This document shows, piece by piece, positions 25,101 through 33,693 of a stretch of 64,000 bases of DNA; the first letter of the stretch is position 1; each line of letters begins with the position of its first letter. This stretch comes from MGIIb-Q1 sp964342465 (GTDB lineage Archaea; Thermoplasmatota; Poseidoniia; Poseidoniales; Thalassarchaeaceae). Where the stretch lies: contig CAYFFQ010000004.1 of the NCBI GenBank assembly GCA_964342465.1, positions 99,975 to 163,974 on the forward strand, in the 5' to 3' direction. A program made the translations under genes and the position numbers. The notes below the pieces were generated by a model that searched no databases, had not been told where the DNA came from, and saw only the letters and a program-made list of their open reading frames with translations.

Positions 25101-25808
25101 AAAGGTGTGATCGGCCGGCTTGTCGATCAGGAAGACATGCCCTTCACCGTCGATGGTGTGGTCCCTGACCTCATAATCAACCCGCACGCTATCCCAAGCC
25201 GCATGACCGTCGCCCACATCCTCGAGATGATCGGTGGCAAGACCGGAGCGATGGAAGGGAGATTTATCGATGCGACTGCCTTCTCTGGTGAGAAGGAAGC
25301 TGCCATCAGGGAAGGACTGCTGAGAAACGGATACCAGCATACCGGTCGTGAGCGAATGGTGAACGGTGAGACCGGTGAAGAATATCCAGCCAATGTCTTC
25401 GTAGGCTGCATCTACTACCAGAAACTGCATCACATGGTATCGAGCAAGATTCACGCCCGCGCTAGAGGTCGTGTCCAGATTCTCACCCATCAGCCGACAG
25501 AGGGTCGTGCCCGACAAGGCGGATTGAGATTCGGTGAGATGGAGAGAGACTGCCTCATCGCCCACGGTGCGTCGATGGTCATTAAGGACAGATTGCTCGA
25601 TGAATCCGACGGCGTGACACTGGCTGTCTGTGCAGAGAGCGGCCATGTGGCATATTGGGACAACCGCCGTCGTTGTCATATCAGCCCGGTTCACGGAGAG
25701 GGTGCTGAAGTTCATCTCGTGGAGACCTCGTACGCATTCAAACTGCTCCTCGATGAGATGAAATCGCTTGGAGTCGCTATGCGGCTCCAATTGGAGGACA
25801 GGAGGTGA
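22128..25808 (+). CDS. rpoB: DNA-directed RNA polymerase subunit B, fused B''+B'
   Basis: The start is the ATG at 22128, preceded by a GAGGGGGG ribosome site and 14 bases after the rpoH stop; an open frame 35 codons longer runs back into rpoH and is not used. The 1226-residue product is the unsplit second-largest subunit. Landmarks include LCPNETPEGQNCGLVKN, the lobe and fork region with SHHGYNMQDAVIMNRASVER, the switch region ELGDKFSSRHGQKGVIG, GQVQ-like RGRVQILTHQPTEGRARQGG, and the C-terminal FGEMERDCLIAHGAS. A zinc-binding tail is degenerate (CAESGHVAYWDNRRRCH). Methanogens and haloarchaea usually have split B''/B'; a fused form is typical of Thermoplasmatota and TACK archaea. Confidence 0.97.
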   Translation: MREIIETYFRERSLVNHQIASYDDCLPKGDGSECRFEKIIQNIRIGTDEIINDDEGGLVKLDVLDNEISVRMKNLTLGPPTIREANGANNENATPLECRLRKLTYGSPIYLDFTINREDLPTPIKEDRVQVGTMPIMVRSERCNLHPSHVDRDRNLNPSMSEEDKAYYENLLAKMGEDPNDPGGYFIINGTERVLISMEDLAPNRVTVEMNKRYSRKTEVAKIFSQKDGVRKPLTVEKRKDGMLMVKISSAGAQVIPAVLLMRALGIDSDEEIFASIAGQKEAFKYVVANINHVRDPHTKDAYGVETHEEAIGWLEKKFAAGQQKDYREQRVTNLMDKELLPHLGDQPEHRMKKAVFLGRIVRQVLEMAISEDQKPNDKDHYANKRVRLAGDLIEDLFRVSMSQLARDLKYQLERHHNRKRELKIGSCLRPDVLTSKIMHALATGNWVGGRTGVSQLLDRTTFISALSHMRRVTSPLVRSQPHFEARDLHPTQWGRLCPNETPEGQNCGLVKNAAHMIDVSEAVREDDVKALLLEAGVIEPEDWSEGSRVHVNGDIFGLHKNPHRLVQHFKRRRRNGRIRPEVSIRHDSVNRDIFINTDKGRILRPLLVLESGNIVLSKEHLTNLRNREVTFTDLINEGVVEWVDAEEEEDLLIAPRPFDLPHFSPKFNRPINPAKVTWTNLGEFEIDSANLEVEVQLPNGKWETERFQVPLNYHQDDVDALRRKERRSGEVLVYTHVEIDPQLILGVCASLVPYPEHNSTPRVTGGTAMVKQSLGLPSSNHRVRPDTRMHVLDYPQRSIVQTEAMKHTRFVERPGGQNYIVAVLSHHGYNMQDAVIMNRASVERALGRSSFTRTYNAERKRFPGGQEEEIQIPGVGQDEVKGRKDGTEYEHLEFDGLPHPETFLSGKNDENKAVLVGKTSPPRFLEEGHGAFMMGQYRQESSMHVRHGESGHLDHLFVTESLDAGRLVRITLRQHRIPELGDKFSSRHGQKGVIGRLVDQEDMPFTVDGVVPDLIINPHAIPSRMTVAHILEMIGGKTGAMEGRFIDATAFSGEKEAAIREGLLRNGYQHTGRERMVNGETGEEYPANVFVGCIYYQKLHHMVSSKIHARARGRVQILTHQPTEGRARQGGLRFGEMERDCLIAHGASMVIKDRLLDESDGVTLAVCAESGHVAYWDNRRRCHISPVHGEGAEVHLVETSYAFKLLLDEMKSLGVAMRLQLEDRR

Positions 25809-25810
25809 AC

Positions 25811-28800
25811 ATGATGGCGAAGAAACTCAATGCATCGAAGATTCCAAAGCGTATCGCTTCAATCAAATTCGGCTTGATGCCACCAAATGAGATCCGCCGC
25901 CTCAGCGCTGTCGAAGTGAAGACGGCAGACACATTCAAGGACGATGGTCACGCCTACCATCAGGGATTGATGGACCCACAGATGGGTGTCATCGAGCGCG
26001 GTATCAGATGTGAGACCTGTGGCAACTTGCATGACGAATGCCCAAGCCACTTCGGCCACATCCAACTCGAACTTCCGGTCATTCATTGCGGGTTCACCAA
26101 ACTAATCAAGACTGCTCTGAAGACAACCTGCACCAAGTGCCACCGCGCCTTGCTCCACGAAAATGTGGGCACCCACCCAACCGATATTGAAAAATCAGAG
26201 CAGGATTATTACCGAGATAGAGTGATGGATATCCTCAAGAAGCACGGCCCAGGCTCCCCAGAGTTCAAGAAAATAGTCAAGGACATCGAAAAGGAATGCG
26301 CCAAGGAAAAGCGCAAGGTCTGTATGCACTGCGGCTCGGAGAATGGCAGGATAATTCTGGAAAAACCAACCGTCTTCAAGGAGAAGAAAGCCGACAAGAG
26401 CGAGCGAAAACTCAACCCCCGTGACATCCGAGAATGGTTGGAAGGTATCCCAGGAGACGACCTCATATTCATAGGAATGGACAAAGAATCCAACCGCCCT
26501 GAGTGGGTGGTCATGCGTGTTCTGCCTGTACCTCCCATCACCGTCCGCCCCTCCATCACCTTGGAAAGTGGGGACCGCTCCGAAGACGACCTTACTCACA
26601 AGTTGGTTGATGTCCTGAGAATCAATCAGCGGCTACGTGAAAACCGTGACCAAGGCGCGCCGCAACTCATCGTCGAAGACCTATGGGAATTGCTCCAGTA
26701 CCACATCACCACTTATTTCGATAATCAGACCAGTGGTATTCCACCGGCACGGCACAGGTCGGGAAGACCCTTGAAGACACTGACTCAAAGACTGAAGGGC
26801 AAGGAGGGAAGATTCCGCAGCAACCTGTCGGGCAAACGTGTGAACTTCTGCGCTCGCTCGGTCATTTCTCCAGACCCTGCACTGGGCATCAACGAAGTAG
26901 GTGTTCCCGTTCAGTCGGCCAAGGTTCTGACAGTACCGATTCGTGTGACGAGGAGGAACAGGGAACAACTCAGAGAGATGATTCTGAGAGGGCCGGACCG
27001 CCATCCTGGTGTGAACTACATCGTCAGAAACAACGACAGGAGGGTGAAGATCACCGACCGCACCAAGTACATCAACGCCGGTTTCCGCTGCCTCAACCCA
27101 GAGTGTTCAGGTGGCGACGCTGAGCGTGGTGAAGAATACACAGGCATGGCAAAGGAACTCAATGAAGTTCTGAAGGCCCCGAATTTCCTCCCTGGAATGG
27201 CTATCAGGCAGGAGACCCGCAAGAGAGTCGAGGGATTGATGACTGAATGGGTCGTTGACCTCGAGTCGACAATCGCCAATCTGAGAGGAGAGGATGCGAA
27301 CGGGAAATCTCTCCCGGCAGATGACCCGAGAGCCATCATCCACCGTAGGTGGGTATGGGAGCAGGAAAATCCTGACGAACCGTTCCCTGAGGAATTGGAT
27401 GTCACCTGTCCCCACTGCGGGTCGCCGTGGGACGAGGATGGCGAATATCGTACGGATTGTGAGGACCGCCTTAGCACCATCGACCTCGATGGCAGACCGA
27501 AGGCGGGGATGATAGTAGAACGCCACCTGATTGATGGCGATGTCGTGATTTTCAACAGACAGCCATCACTTCACAGGATGTCTATGATGATGCACGAAGT
27601 GCGGGTCATGCCTGGCAAGACCTTCAGGTTCAATCTCTCGGTCTGTACACCCTACAACGCCGACTTCGATGGTGACGAGATGAATCTCCACATCATCCAG
27701 TCGGAGGAAGCGAGAGCGGAAGCGAAGATATTGATGAGAGTTCAGGAGAACATTCTCTCGCCTCGTTACGGCGGGGCAGTCATCGGTGGAATCCACGACC
27801 ACATCTCCGGCGCGTATCTGTTGACTCACAGCGACACGGTAATTCCTTTCACTCAGGCTATCGATGTGATGAGTAAGATTGGATGGGTTGGCGAAATGCC
27901 GGCGACGACAACAGACGAAAAAGGAGTTGAGGGATATTTGGGTAGAGACCTTCTGAATCTAATTCTTCCTGCTGACATCAATCTCAGTTACAAGAGTCGG
28001 AGCAAAGACCAAGTCGAAGTCGTCAATGGAAATGTCATCAGCGGAACAATTGACAAGACTGGAATCGGTGCTGAAGACGGGAAATTACTCGATGCCGTGG
28101 TTCAGACTCACGGCAGCACCCGCGGCGCCAAGTTCCTTGATGACATGACCAATCTGACAATCGGTATCTGCACTGCGCTCGGATTCACCACCGGCATTGA
28201 TGATGAGGACCTGCCACCGGCGGCCCACGCAGAAATTGAGAGAATCAATGTTAAAGCGTGTGCAGATGTAGATGAAAAGTTGGAATTGTTCGGAAAGAGC
28301 GGACGTGGTTACGAGGCAAGGCCTGGACGAACTCCGCTCGAGACCCTCGAAGAGGACATCATGCTGATTCTCGACACATCGAGGTCGAGGAGCGGTGAAA
28401 TCGCCAAGGAGCACCTCGCCAGTGACAACGCAGCGGTGATGATGGCTGTTTCCGGAGCACGTGGTTCTATGGACAACCTGTCGATGATGGCCGGTTCAAT
28501 CGGACAGACCAGAGTCCGTGGTCAGCGTCTTGAGCGCGGTTACAAGAATCGAGTCCTCTCCCATTTCCGAAGGGATGCAAAGGGGGCGAGGGAAAAGGGA
28601 TTCGTCTCATCGTCATTCAAGCGGGGACTTGAACCGACGGAGTTCTTCATGCTCTCCGTCTCAGGTCGAGAATCTCTCGTTGACACCGCAGTCAGAACCA
28701 GCAAGTCAGGCTACATGCAGAGGCGACTCATCAATGCGATGGACGACCTGAAGGTGACGAGGGACTTACCAAGTTCAGTTCGCAACACTGCAGACCGCAT

Positions 28801-28909
28801 CATCCAGTTCAGCTACGGCGAAGATGGTGTGGACCCTACTCACAGCATCAGAGGAGAGGCGGTCAATATCCGCTCTGTTCTAGACAAGGCGATAGGAGGT
28901 GGCAACTGA
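25811..28909 (+). CDS. rpoA1: DNA-directed RNA polymerase subunit A'
   Basis: The largest-subunit N-terminal part is about 1032 residues, longer than the ~880 of many archaea because of insertions. It has the zinc-binding clamp (CETCGNLHDECPSHFGH), a second zinc site (CTKCHRALL, then CMHCGSENG), the RSGRPLKTLTQRLKGKEGRF block, RVNFCARSVISPDP, the catalytic loop NADFDGDEMNLH with three Mg-binding aspartates, and the bridge helix region. An additional Cys pair (CPHCGSPWDEDG) lies in the insertion. The GGAGGTGA ribosome site at 25801-25808 favours the ATG at 25811 or 25814. The gene overlaps the rpoB stop region and its own stop overlaps the rpoA2 start. Confidence 0.96.
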   Translation: MMAKKLNASKIPKRIASIKFGLMPPNEIRRLSAVEVKTADTFKDDGHAYHQGLMDPQMGVIERGIRCETCGNLHDECPSHFGHIQLELPVIHCGFTKLIKTALKTTCTKCHRALLHENVGTHPTDIEKSEQDYYRDRVMDILKKHGPGSPEFKKIVKDIEKECAKEKRKVCMHCGSENGRIILEKPTVFKEKKADKSERKLNPRDIREWLEGIPGDDLIFIGMDKESNRPEWVVMRVLPVPPITVRPSITLESGDRSEDDLTHKLVDVLRINQRLRENRDQGAPQLIVEDLWELLQYHITTYFDNQTSGIPPARHRSGRPLKTLTQRLKGKEGRFRSNLSGKRVNFCARSVISPDPALGINEVGVPVQSAKVLTVPIRVTRRNREQLREMILRGPDRHPGVNYIVRNNDRRVKITDRTKYINAGFRCLNPECSGGDAERGEEYTGMAKELNEVLKAPNFLPGMAIRQETRKRVEGLMTEWVVDLESTIANLRGEDANGKSLPADDPRAIIHRRWVWEQENPDEPFPEELDVTCPHCGSPWDEDGEYRTDCEDRLSTIDLDGRPKAGMIVERHLIDGDVVIFNRQPSLHRMSMMMHEVRVMPGKTFRFNLSVCTPYNADFDGDEMNLHIIQSEEARAEAKILMRVQENILSPRYGGAVIGGIHDHISGAYLLTHSDTVIPFTQAIDVMSKIGWVGEMPATTTDEKGVEGYLGRDLLNLILPADINLSYKSRSKDQVEVVNGNVISGTIDKTGIGAEDGKLLDAVVQTHGSTRGAKFLDDMTNLTIGICTALGFTTGIDDEDLPPAAHAEIERINVKACADVDEKLELFGKSGRGYEARPGRTPLETLEEDIMLILDTSRSRSGEIAKEHLASDNAAVMMAVSGARGSMDNLSMMAGSIGQTRVRGQRLERGYKNRVLSHFRRDAKGAREKGFVSSSFKRGLEPTEFFMLSVSGRESLVDTAVRTSKSGYMQRRLINAMDDLKVTRDLPSSVRNTADRIIQFSYGEDGVDPTHSIRGEAVNIRSVLDKAIGGGN

Positions 28910-30444
28910 TGGTGGTCAAGTCGGCAACAAAGAAGAAACTGATGGACATGGGAATCGCAGAAGACCACTCTCACAATCTTGCCGATGGTCGAAAGTGGGA
29001 CGATGTCAAAATCCTCTCTCCGGGAGAAATCGCCAAAATCTGTGGTATCGCATCGGATGAGGCGAGACAAATAGGTGAGGTCATCCAGAAATTCGGCAAA
29101 CGCACCCGTTCCTCCGCAACCCAATCGACCGCCAGTACAACAGTTGTGCGGAGACGCGCCAAACAGATGGTGAAGGTGCAACAGGAATTGGAGCCATTCG
29201 ACCGCGATGAGAAGTTGGCCCAACTGTCATTAGGATTCAACGAAGGCCCAATCTTCAATGCATTGAAGGATTCCAATGAGGCAGAGGGTGCCTTAATTCC
29301 CGTAAAAGTGCTCAGTGACCTTGCCGACGCCATCGAGCGGCGTGGAATCAGCAAATTGACCTCTAGGCAAGCATCATCTGTCATCTCTGAAACTATCTCA
29401 GCGATGGATAGAACGTCAGTTGACCCGTACGAGGCAGTCGGTATTGTCACCGCCCAATCAATTGGTGAGCCTGGGACACAGATGACAATGCGAACCTTCC
29501 ATTATGCAGGTGTGGCAACAGTCAATGTCACACAGGGTCTGCCTAGAATCATAGAAATTGTGGATGCCAAGAAGGAGCCATCAACTCCAACCATGAGAAT
29601 TCACCTGAAGGAAGGACTGAAAGACGACGAGAAGAAGGTTCGCAACCTCGCTGCATCGTTGGAAATCACCAACGCCAAGGATATTGCCACCATCGAAACC
29701 GATGTGACTCAGAGGAGAATCACATTGAAACTCATACCATCCAACATGAAGCAGAAGGGGATTAATCCAGTTGAGGCGAGGGAACTTCTCAGCACCAAAC
29801 TCCGCCTCTTCGTCGAGGCGGATAGTGATGTCCGACCCAAACTACTGACCATAGTGCCCGGCCGCAAGAAGGAGGGTGATGAAGTGACCCCAAACTACAC
29901 CGAACTTCTCGCCTTGGAGGATAAGGTCAAAACTCTCCGACTAAAGGGTGTGGCTGGGATTGAGAGGGCGAACACACAGAAGGATTCCAAGACTGGTGAA
30001 TATTATATCGCCACCATCGGCAGCAACCTCTCTACCATCAGCGATTTTGAGGGGATAGACAGGGCGCGCACCTACACCAACAACATCACTGAGATTTACC
30101 AATACCTCGGAGTAGAGGCCGCTCGGCAGGCCATCATCAACGAATTGGAACTCACACTACAAGATGCTCGTCTGAATGTTGACATTCGCCACCTTATAGT
30201 GGTGGCAGATGTGATGACGAGCGAAGGTGAAGTGAGGGCGATCGGCCGTCACGGCGTCTCTGGAAACAAACACAGCATCCTCGCGAGAGCGGCCTTCGAA
30301 GTTACTGTGAGCCACCTGCTGACCGCCGGAGTCATCGGCGAAGTTGACGACCTCACCGGAGTTGCTGAGAACATCATCGTCGGTCAACCAGTCGCCCTCG
30401 GAACTGGCAGTGTTGAGTTGTTCTACATACCGGAAGAGGCTTGA
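28909..30444 (+). CDS. rpoA2: DNA-directed RNA polymerase subunit A'' with extra N-terminal domain
   Basis: From about residue 95 on this is standard A'': EAVGIVTAQSIGEPGTQMT (trigger loop region), MRTFHYAGVATVNVTQGLPR, and the C-terminal HLIVVADVMTSEGEVRAIGR and FEVTVSHLLTAGVIG. The first ~70 residues are additional and match the N-terminal domain of RpoH in this operon (MVVKSATKKKLMDMG against MAVKSSTKKRLMELG). A basic linker RRRAKQMVK follows. Its ATG overlaps the rpoA1 stop (TGATG), with GGAGGTGG 6 bases before it. At 511 residues it is over 100 longer than the usual archaeal subunit, mostly because of this domain. Confidence 0.96.
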   Translation: MVVKSATKKKLMDMGIAEDHSHNLADGRKWDDVKILSPGEIAKICGIASDEARQIGEVIQKFGKRTRSSATQSTASTTVVRRRAKQMVKVQQELEPFDRDEKLAQLSLGFNEGPIFNALKDSNEAEGALIPVKVLSDLADAIERRGISKLTSRQASSVISETISAMDRTSVDPYEAVGIVTAQSIGEPGTQMTMRTFHYAGVATVNVTQGLPRIIEIVDAKKEPSTPTMRIHLKEGLKDDEKKVRNLAASLEITNAKDIATIETDVTQRRITLKLIPSNMKQKGINPVEARELLSTKLRLFVEADSDVRPKLLTIVPGRKKEGDEVTPNYTELLALEDKVKTLRLKGVAGIERANTQKDSKTGEYYIATIGSNLSTISDFEGIDRARTYTNNITEIYQYLGVEAARQAIINELELTLQDARLNVDIRHLIVVADVMTSEGEVRAIGRHGVSGNKHSILARAAFEVTVSHLLTAGVIGEVDDLTGVAENIIVGQPVALGTGSVELFYIPEEA

Positions 30445-30489
30445 AAATCCCACCATGAGATACAAATGTGGAGTATGGAGGAATAAAGA

Positions 30490-30789
30490 ATGGATATTGT
30501 AAAACAATTGCGAAATGCGATGAAGAGTGGCAGCCTGCTGTTTGGTCAGAATCAGGCTGAGGCTGCCTGTGCGAAAGGGGAAGCGAAGTTGGTGATAGTT
30601 GCTGCTAACTGTCCGCGAGATTATGTGGAAAACCTGCACACCTCCCACCCTGATGTACCTCTTCATCAGGTGCCGCTCGTCAACAGAGAACTCGGTGCGG
30701 CTTGTGCAAAGCCATTCCATGTGAGTTCCATCTGTGTGCTTGACGCCGGTAACAGCGACCTGCTCTCATTGGACACCAATGTCGAATGA
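30490..30789 (+). CDS. rpl30e: Ribosomal protein L30e
   Basis: The 99-residue protein fits the L7Ae/L30e fold: DIVKQLRNAMKSGSLLFGQNQA, KLVIVAANCPRDYVENL, and the closing VNRELGAACAKPFHVSSICVLD. L30e is a large-subunit ribosomal protein that binds kink-turn RNA. It ends the RNA polymerase operon, a conserved archaeal arrangement; NusA and S12, which often follow, are absent here. A GGAGG ribosome site lies 8 bases before the ATG. Confidence 0.93.
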   Translation: MDIVKQLRNAMKSGSLLFGQNQAEAACAKGEAKLVIVAANCPRDYVENLHTSHPDVPLHQVPLVNRELGAACAKPFHVSSICVLDAGNSDLLSLDTNVE

Positions 30790-30951
30790 ACTCTCTTTTC
30801 TGCTCAAATTAGGCGGTCTCCGACCGAGGGATAGCCAATACTGCTCTTAGGCTCACGCCGCTCGCGGCTACACCTTGAAGTAGAAGATAACCCCTCTTCA
30901 TGCTTATCAGAGATGAGAGGTTTCATTTGCTGACAGGGGGGCGCCGGTCTG

Positions 30952-31914
30952 ATGGCCTTCTCTCTATCTTCAGTCCTTAGTGAACTGGGAATAGAAATTG
31001 AAGAGGTGGGGATGGTCAGCAGGACCCCTGGAATCACCTGCCTCGGCACAATTTCATCACTGTATGATGATACGGTGCGCTGTCCTCTACCAATTGGCTC
31101 ATTCGTTTGGCACGCCGAGGCTGGGTGGGCGGCGATTGACAGGATGGAGATGGAGCGCTGGATGGTTGACGCTCCGGCAGGAAATCACTGGATGATATCG
31201 GAGAGAAAGTTGGTTGAACTGAACCGACTCCCCTCCCGCGAGGGGGTCGTATTGACCCTCTGGTCGTCAGAAACACTCAGCGCTTGGCTGGGCAGGGCCG
31301 TGTTGGAAGGCAAACTACACCTCTCCTGCTCACATGTCGCAGCAACATCGACATTCACATCGATACAGGACCGTGCCGAGTCGTTGAGCACACCGGAACC
31401 GAAAGCCATTGCCCTCAAACCGAGCGTCAACCTTACCGATTGGTTACGGGATATGGGATACGAGTCCCTACCCGTAAAACCACTCCTTCTCGAGGGTAGG
31501 AGATGGGATGTGTGTGGGGAGTTGGTGGGCCCGGAAGATACTCGTGAGAGCCATTCGTGGTCACTCTTGGATGACCCGTTCCTGAACTCCCTGTCACCCG
31601 CAGAAGATGCTCAGGAGTTGCCATTCGTGCCGCAGTTGGAGCGGTTGCAGCCGCCATTTTGGCGAAGTCAGGGAACTATCCGCTCTGAACTGACGACGGT
31701 CTGTGAGGAGAGGCGCCACTGGAGGGTCAATCAAACATCTGCTGATGGTCTTGTGCAGGGAAGTATTCTGCACTGGTGGCGAATTGACGAAAAAACCGCA
31801 GAGATGACTCACTCGCCCGTACTGATTCCTGCTTGGCAGGTGGAATTTCCCGACAGTGGGGCCATGGTTGTGCATGGACTATGCGGAAAACTTGTCAATC
31901 TGCCCAAATTGTAG
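30952..31914 (+). CDS. Hypothetical protein, 320 residues
   Basis: I do not recognise this protein. It has no signal peptide or membrane helix, and is rich in Trp and Ser. It opens with a segment EEVGMVSRTPGITCLGTISS that could be a small beta barrel. Codon use is like that of the surrounding genes, and the frame is open without breaks. It sits after the RNA polymerase operon, 160 bases downstream of rpl30e, and is convergent with the KaiC-like gene. Confidence 0.6.
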   Translation: MAFSLSSVLSELGIEIEEVGMVSRTPGITCLGTISSLYDDTVRCPLPIGSFVWHAEAGWAAIDRMEMERWMVDAPAGNHWMISERKLVELNRLPSREGVVLTLWSSETLSAWLGRAVLEGKLHLSCSHVAATSTFTSIQDRAESLSTPEPKAIALKPSVNLTDWLRDMGYESLPVKPLLLEGRRWDVCGELVGPEDTRESHSWSLLDDPFLNSLSPAEDAQELPFVPQLERLQPPFWRSQGTIRSELTTVCEERRHWRVNQTSADGLVQGSILHWWRIDEKTAEMTHSPVLIPAWQVEFPDSGAMVVHGLCGKLVNLPKL

Positions 31915-31966
31915 GGTAGGTGAGAATAGGGATAGACTCAGAGGTCGTCTATTGTTGGGGTGACTG

Positions 31967-32650
31967 TCAGTCGAACAGAGGTCCCATGACCGTGACACCA
32001 CCAGGGCTGATGTCGATGGCTTGTTTTTCCATTGAGTGTCTGATGTGTCGCATCTTTTCAATCTGCATCGTTCTGACGATCTTACCATTTCTTCTGTCCA
32101 AGCCGAGATTGAAAATTGAATCTGCGATGAATCCCTCATTTCCCTCCAACTCTGCGAACTCTCCCGTCTGACGCTCGGTGATGATGAATGAGAAAAGCCC
32201 CTGAGAGCGCAGGAAATCAAAGAAGCCGAACATCTTCTTTCGCATCTCTTCATCGACCTTAGTCAGACTGTAAATGGCACCGAGACTGTCTAGGATGAAG
32301 ACTGTGAACTGCTCACCCCTCTCTTGCTTGAAATGTTGAATCATCCGGCGGGTGAATTTGAGATAGTCCATGGCCTCATTCTCCTTCCTAAGTTCAGTGA
32401 GGTCGGTGATTTGTAGGTTTGGTGGAAGTTCGAGTCCCATGGAATTGCAGGTCTTCAGTAGACTGCCAACCGATTCTTCCACGGTGCAGTAAAGTCCGAA
32501 CTCACCTGTTCGCCGCAGATAGTTGGAAATCAGCGACAGAGCGAAACTCGTCTTCATGGAGCCCGGCGGGCCGGTTATCAAACTCAAATATGGTGGCGAA
32601 ACATCGCTACTCATGACTCGCTCCATGCCTGCAATGCCGCCTATGAACAT
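31967..32650 (-). CDS. KaiC/RadA-family P-loop ATPase
   Basis: The 227-residue protein begins with FIGGIAGMERVM and a Walker A variant ITGPPGSMKTSFAL (residues 25-38). It has a hydrophobic Walker B strand ending FTVFILDSLGAIY, and a KaiC-style SFIITERQTGEF segment. The C-terminal part (FIADSIFNLGLDR, RTMQIEKMRH) fits single-domain KaiC-like ATPases, which are widespread in archaea and act in signalling, motility or unknown complexes. In P-loop terms the residue after Ser is Met rather than Gly (GPPGSMKTS), as in many KaiC proteins. No partner is obvious next to it. Confidence 0.8.
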   Translation of the reverse strand: MFIGGIAGMERVMSSDVSPPYLSLITGPPGSMKTSFALSLISNYLRRTGEFGLYCTVEESVGSLLKTCNSMGLELPPNLQITDLTELRKENEAMDYLKFTRRMIQHFKQERGEQFTVFILDSLGAIYSLTKVDEEMRKKMFGFFDFLRSQGLFSFIITERQTGEFAELEGNEGFIADSIFNLGLDRRNGKIVRTMQIEKMRHIRHSMEKQAIDISPGGVTVMGPLFD

Positions 32651-32742
32651 CCGAATCGGGCCGCCATCTTGGCCGCTGTATTAATCGTTGTCGTAGTCAG
32701 TGAGTGGCAGGAGTTGCAAATCGCCAGATTTCCAATTCAACG

Positions 32743-32754
32743 AAATTAAATCAT
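32743..32754 (+). promoter_or_regulatory. Candidate TATA box upstream of a coiled-coil gene
   Basis: AAATTAAATCAT lies about 90 bases before the ATG at 32840, which would give a leader of about 65 bases containing the hairpin at 32783-32799. Confidence 0.35.
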
Positions 32755-32782
32755 AGTGGTTAAATGCCCTCCCCAACTCGAA

Positions 32783-32799
32783 GTGCTACGCAGTAGCAC
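32783..32799. promoter_or_regulatory. Perfect hairpin GTGCTAC-GCA-GTAGCAC in a 5' leader
   Basis: A 7-bp perfect dyad with a 3-base loop lies between the TATA-like box and the coding start at 32840. It could be an RNA stem in the leader or a protein-binding site. No T-run follows, so it is not a simple terminator for the upstream side. Confidence 0.5.
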
Positions 32800-32839
32800 A
32801 CCGTGGGTACCTTCGGCGTTGATTTCAGAGGGTGGCGAG

Positions 32840-33679
32840 ATGAAGAACACCTTGCAACAGATAGTTTCAACTGCAGATTCTCTGACTTCTCAGCACCAGA
32901 AAACACGCGATGAATGGAACAAAATCTCAGTTGACCACCGCAACAGAAGAGAACACCTCAACAGTCAGAAGAGAGAGGTCTTCGACGAGATTGAGAGGCA
33001 GCGAAATGTTCGTGACAAGGAGAACGCCAATGTTCGTAAAGCCAAGAAACTGCGCGAGTTCGTCAAGGACAAGTTCCACGCCAAGAGAGACGAGGTCAAC
33101 CCCAATAGACAATGGGGGGGGCGCTCGAGGAGGGAGGAATCCCTTCCCGAACTTAAGGAGAAGATTCGTCGTCTTGAAATGGATCACCAGATTGGAAAAC
33201 TCAAGGAGAAGGAATTCAACGAGCGTGCAGACAAACTGCGCCGGCGGGTGAGAGAATTGGAAGAGGGAGCCAGCAATTCCTCCAGCGACAGCGACCATCC
33301 GGAGTTGGCAAAACTTGAGGCCGCCTTCGAGGAAGCACACCGCCGAGTCTTGGATGCAGCAGATTCAGCGCAGGCGGCACACGACCTGATGGGTAAACTT
33401 CAGGACGAAACGCGCCGACTCTCAGATGAACATGAGCGCGCTCATGTAGCCTTCATGCGTGCGCGCGATGAATCTGATAAGGAGCACCGCAGATACATCG
33501 TCGCCATGAGATTGGCTTTCAGCGGCAAGAATCTGATACGAGCCATCAAGGAGAGAAGTGATGGAGTGCAACCTGCCAAAGCGGCTGCGACAGCGGAGAG
33601 CGTTGACCTGATGAGTGCGCTACTGTCCGGACAAGCACTCTCAACTGAACAGTTGATGGCGATGCAAAGGCGTGACTGA
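32840..33679 (+). CDS. Coiled-coil protein (COG1340-like)
   Basis: I chose the ATG at 32840, with GAGGGTGG a few bases before it; the earlier start at 32756 would include the leader hairpin. The 279-residue protein is nearly all charged heptad helix, with a Lys/Arg-rich centre. It ends in a short motif, LLSGQALSTEQLMAMQRR, that matches the G-x-x-L-T-x-E-x-L endings of archaeal COG1340 coiled-coil proteins. Three more proteins of this general type lie within 10 kb (35408-36637, 36634-37452, 41457-42470). The role is unknown; such proteins have been compared with SMC-like arms. It precedes purP by 14 bases. Confidence 0.75.
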   Translation: MKNTLQQIVSTADSLTSQHQKTRDEWNKISVDHRNRREHLNSQKREVFDEIERQRNVRDKENANVRKAKKLREFVKDKFHAKRDEVNPNRQWGGRSRREESLPELKEKIRRLEMDHQIGKLKEKEFNERADKLRRRVRELEEGASNSSSDSDHPELAKLEAAFEEAHRRVLDAADSAQAAHDLMGKLQDETRRLSDEHERAHVAFMRARDESDKEHRRYIVAMRLAFSGKNLIRAIKERSDGVQPAKAAATAESVDLMSALLSGQALSTEQLMAMQRRD

Positions 33680-33693
33680 GGTCGGTGTGAGGA

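Noticed and set aside
22932..25790. Long minus-strand frames (247 and 270 codons) opposite rpoB
   Set aside because: They are antisense shadows of a strongly conserved polymerase gene; their products resemble nothing.
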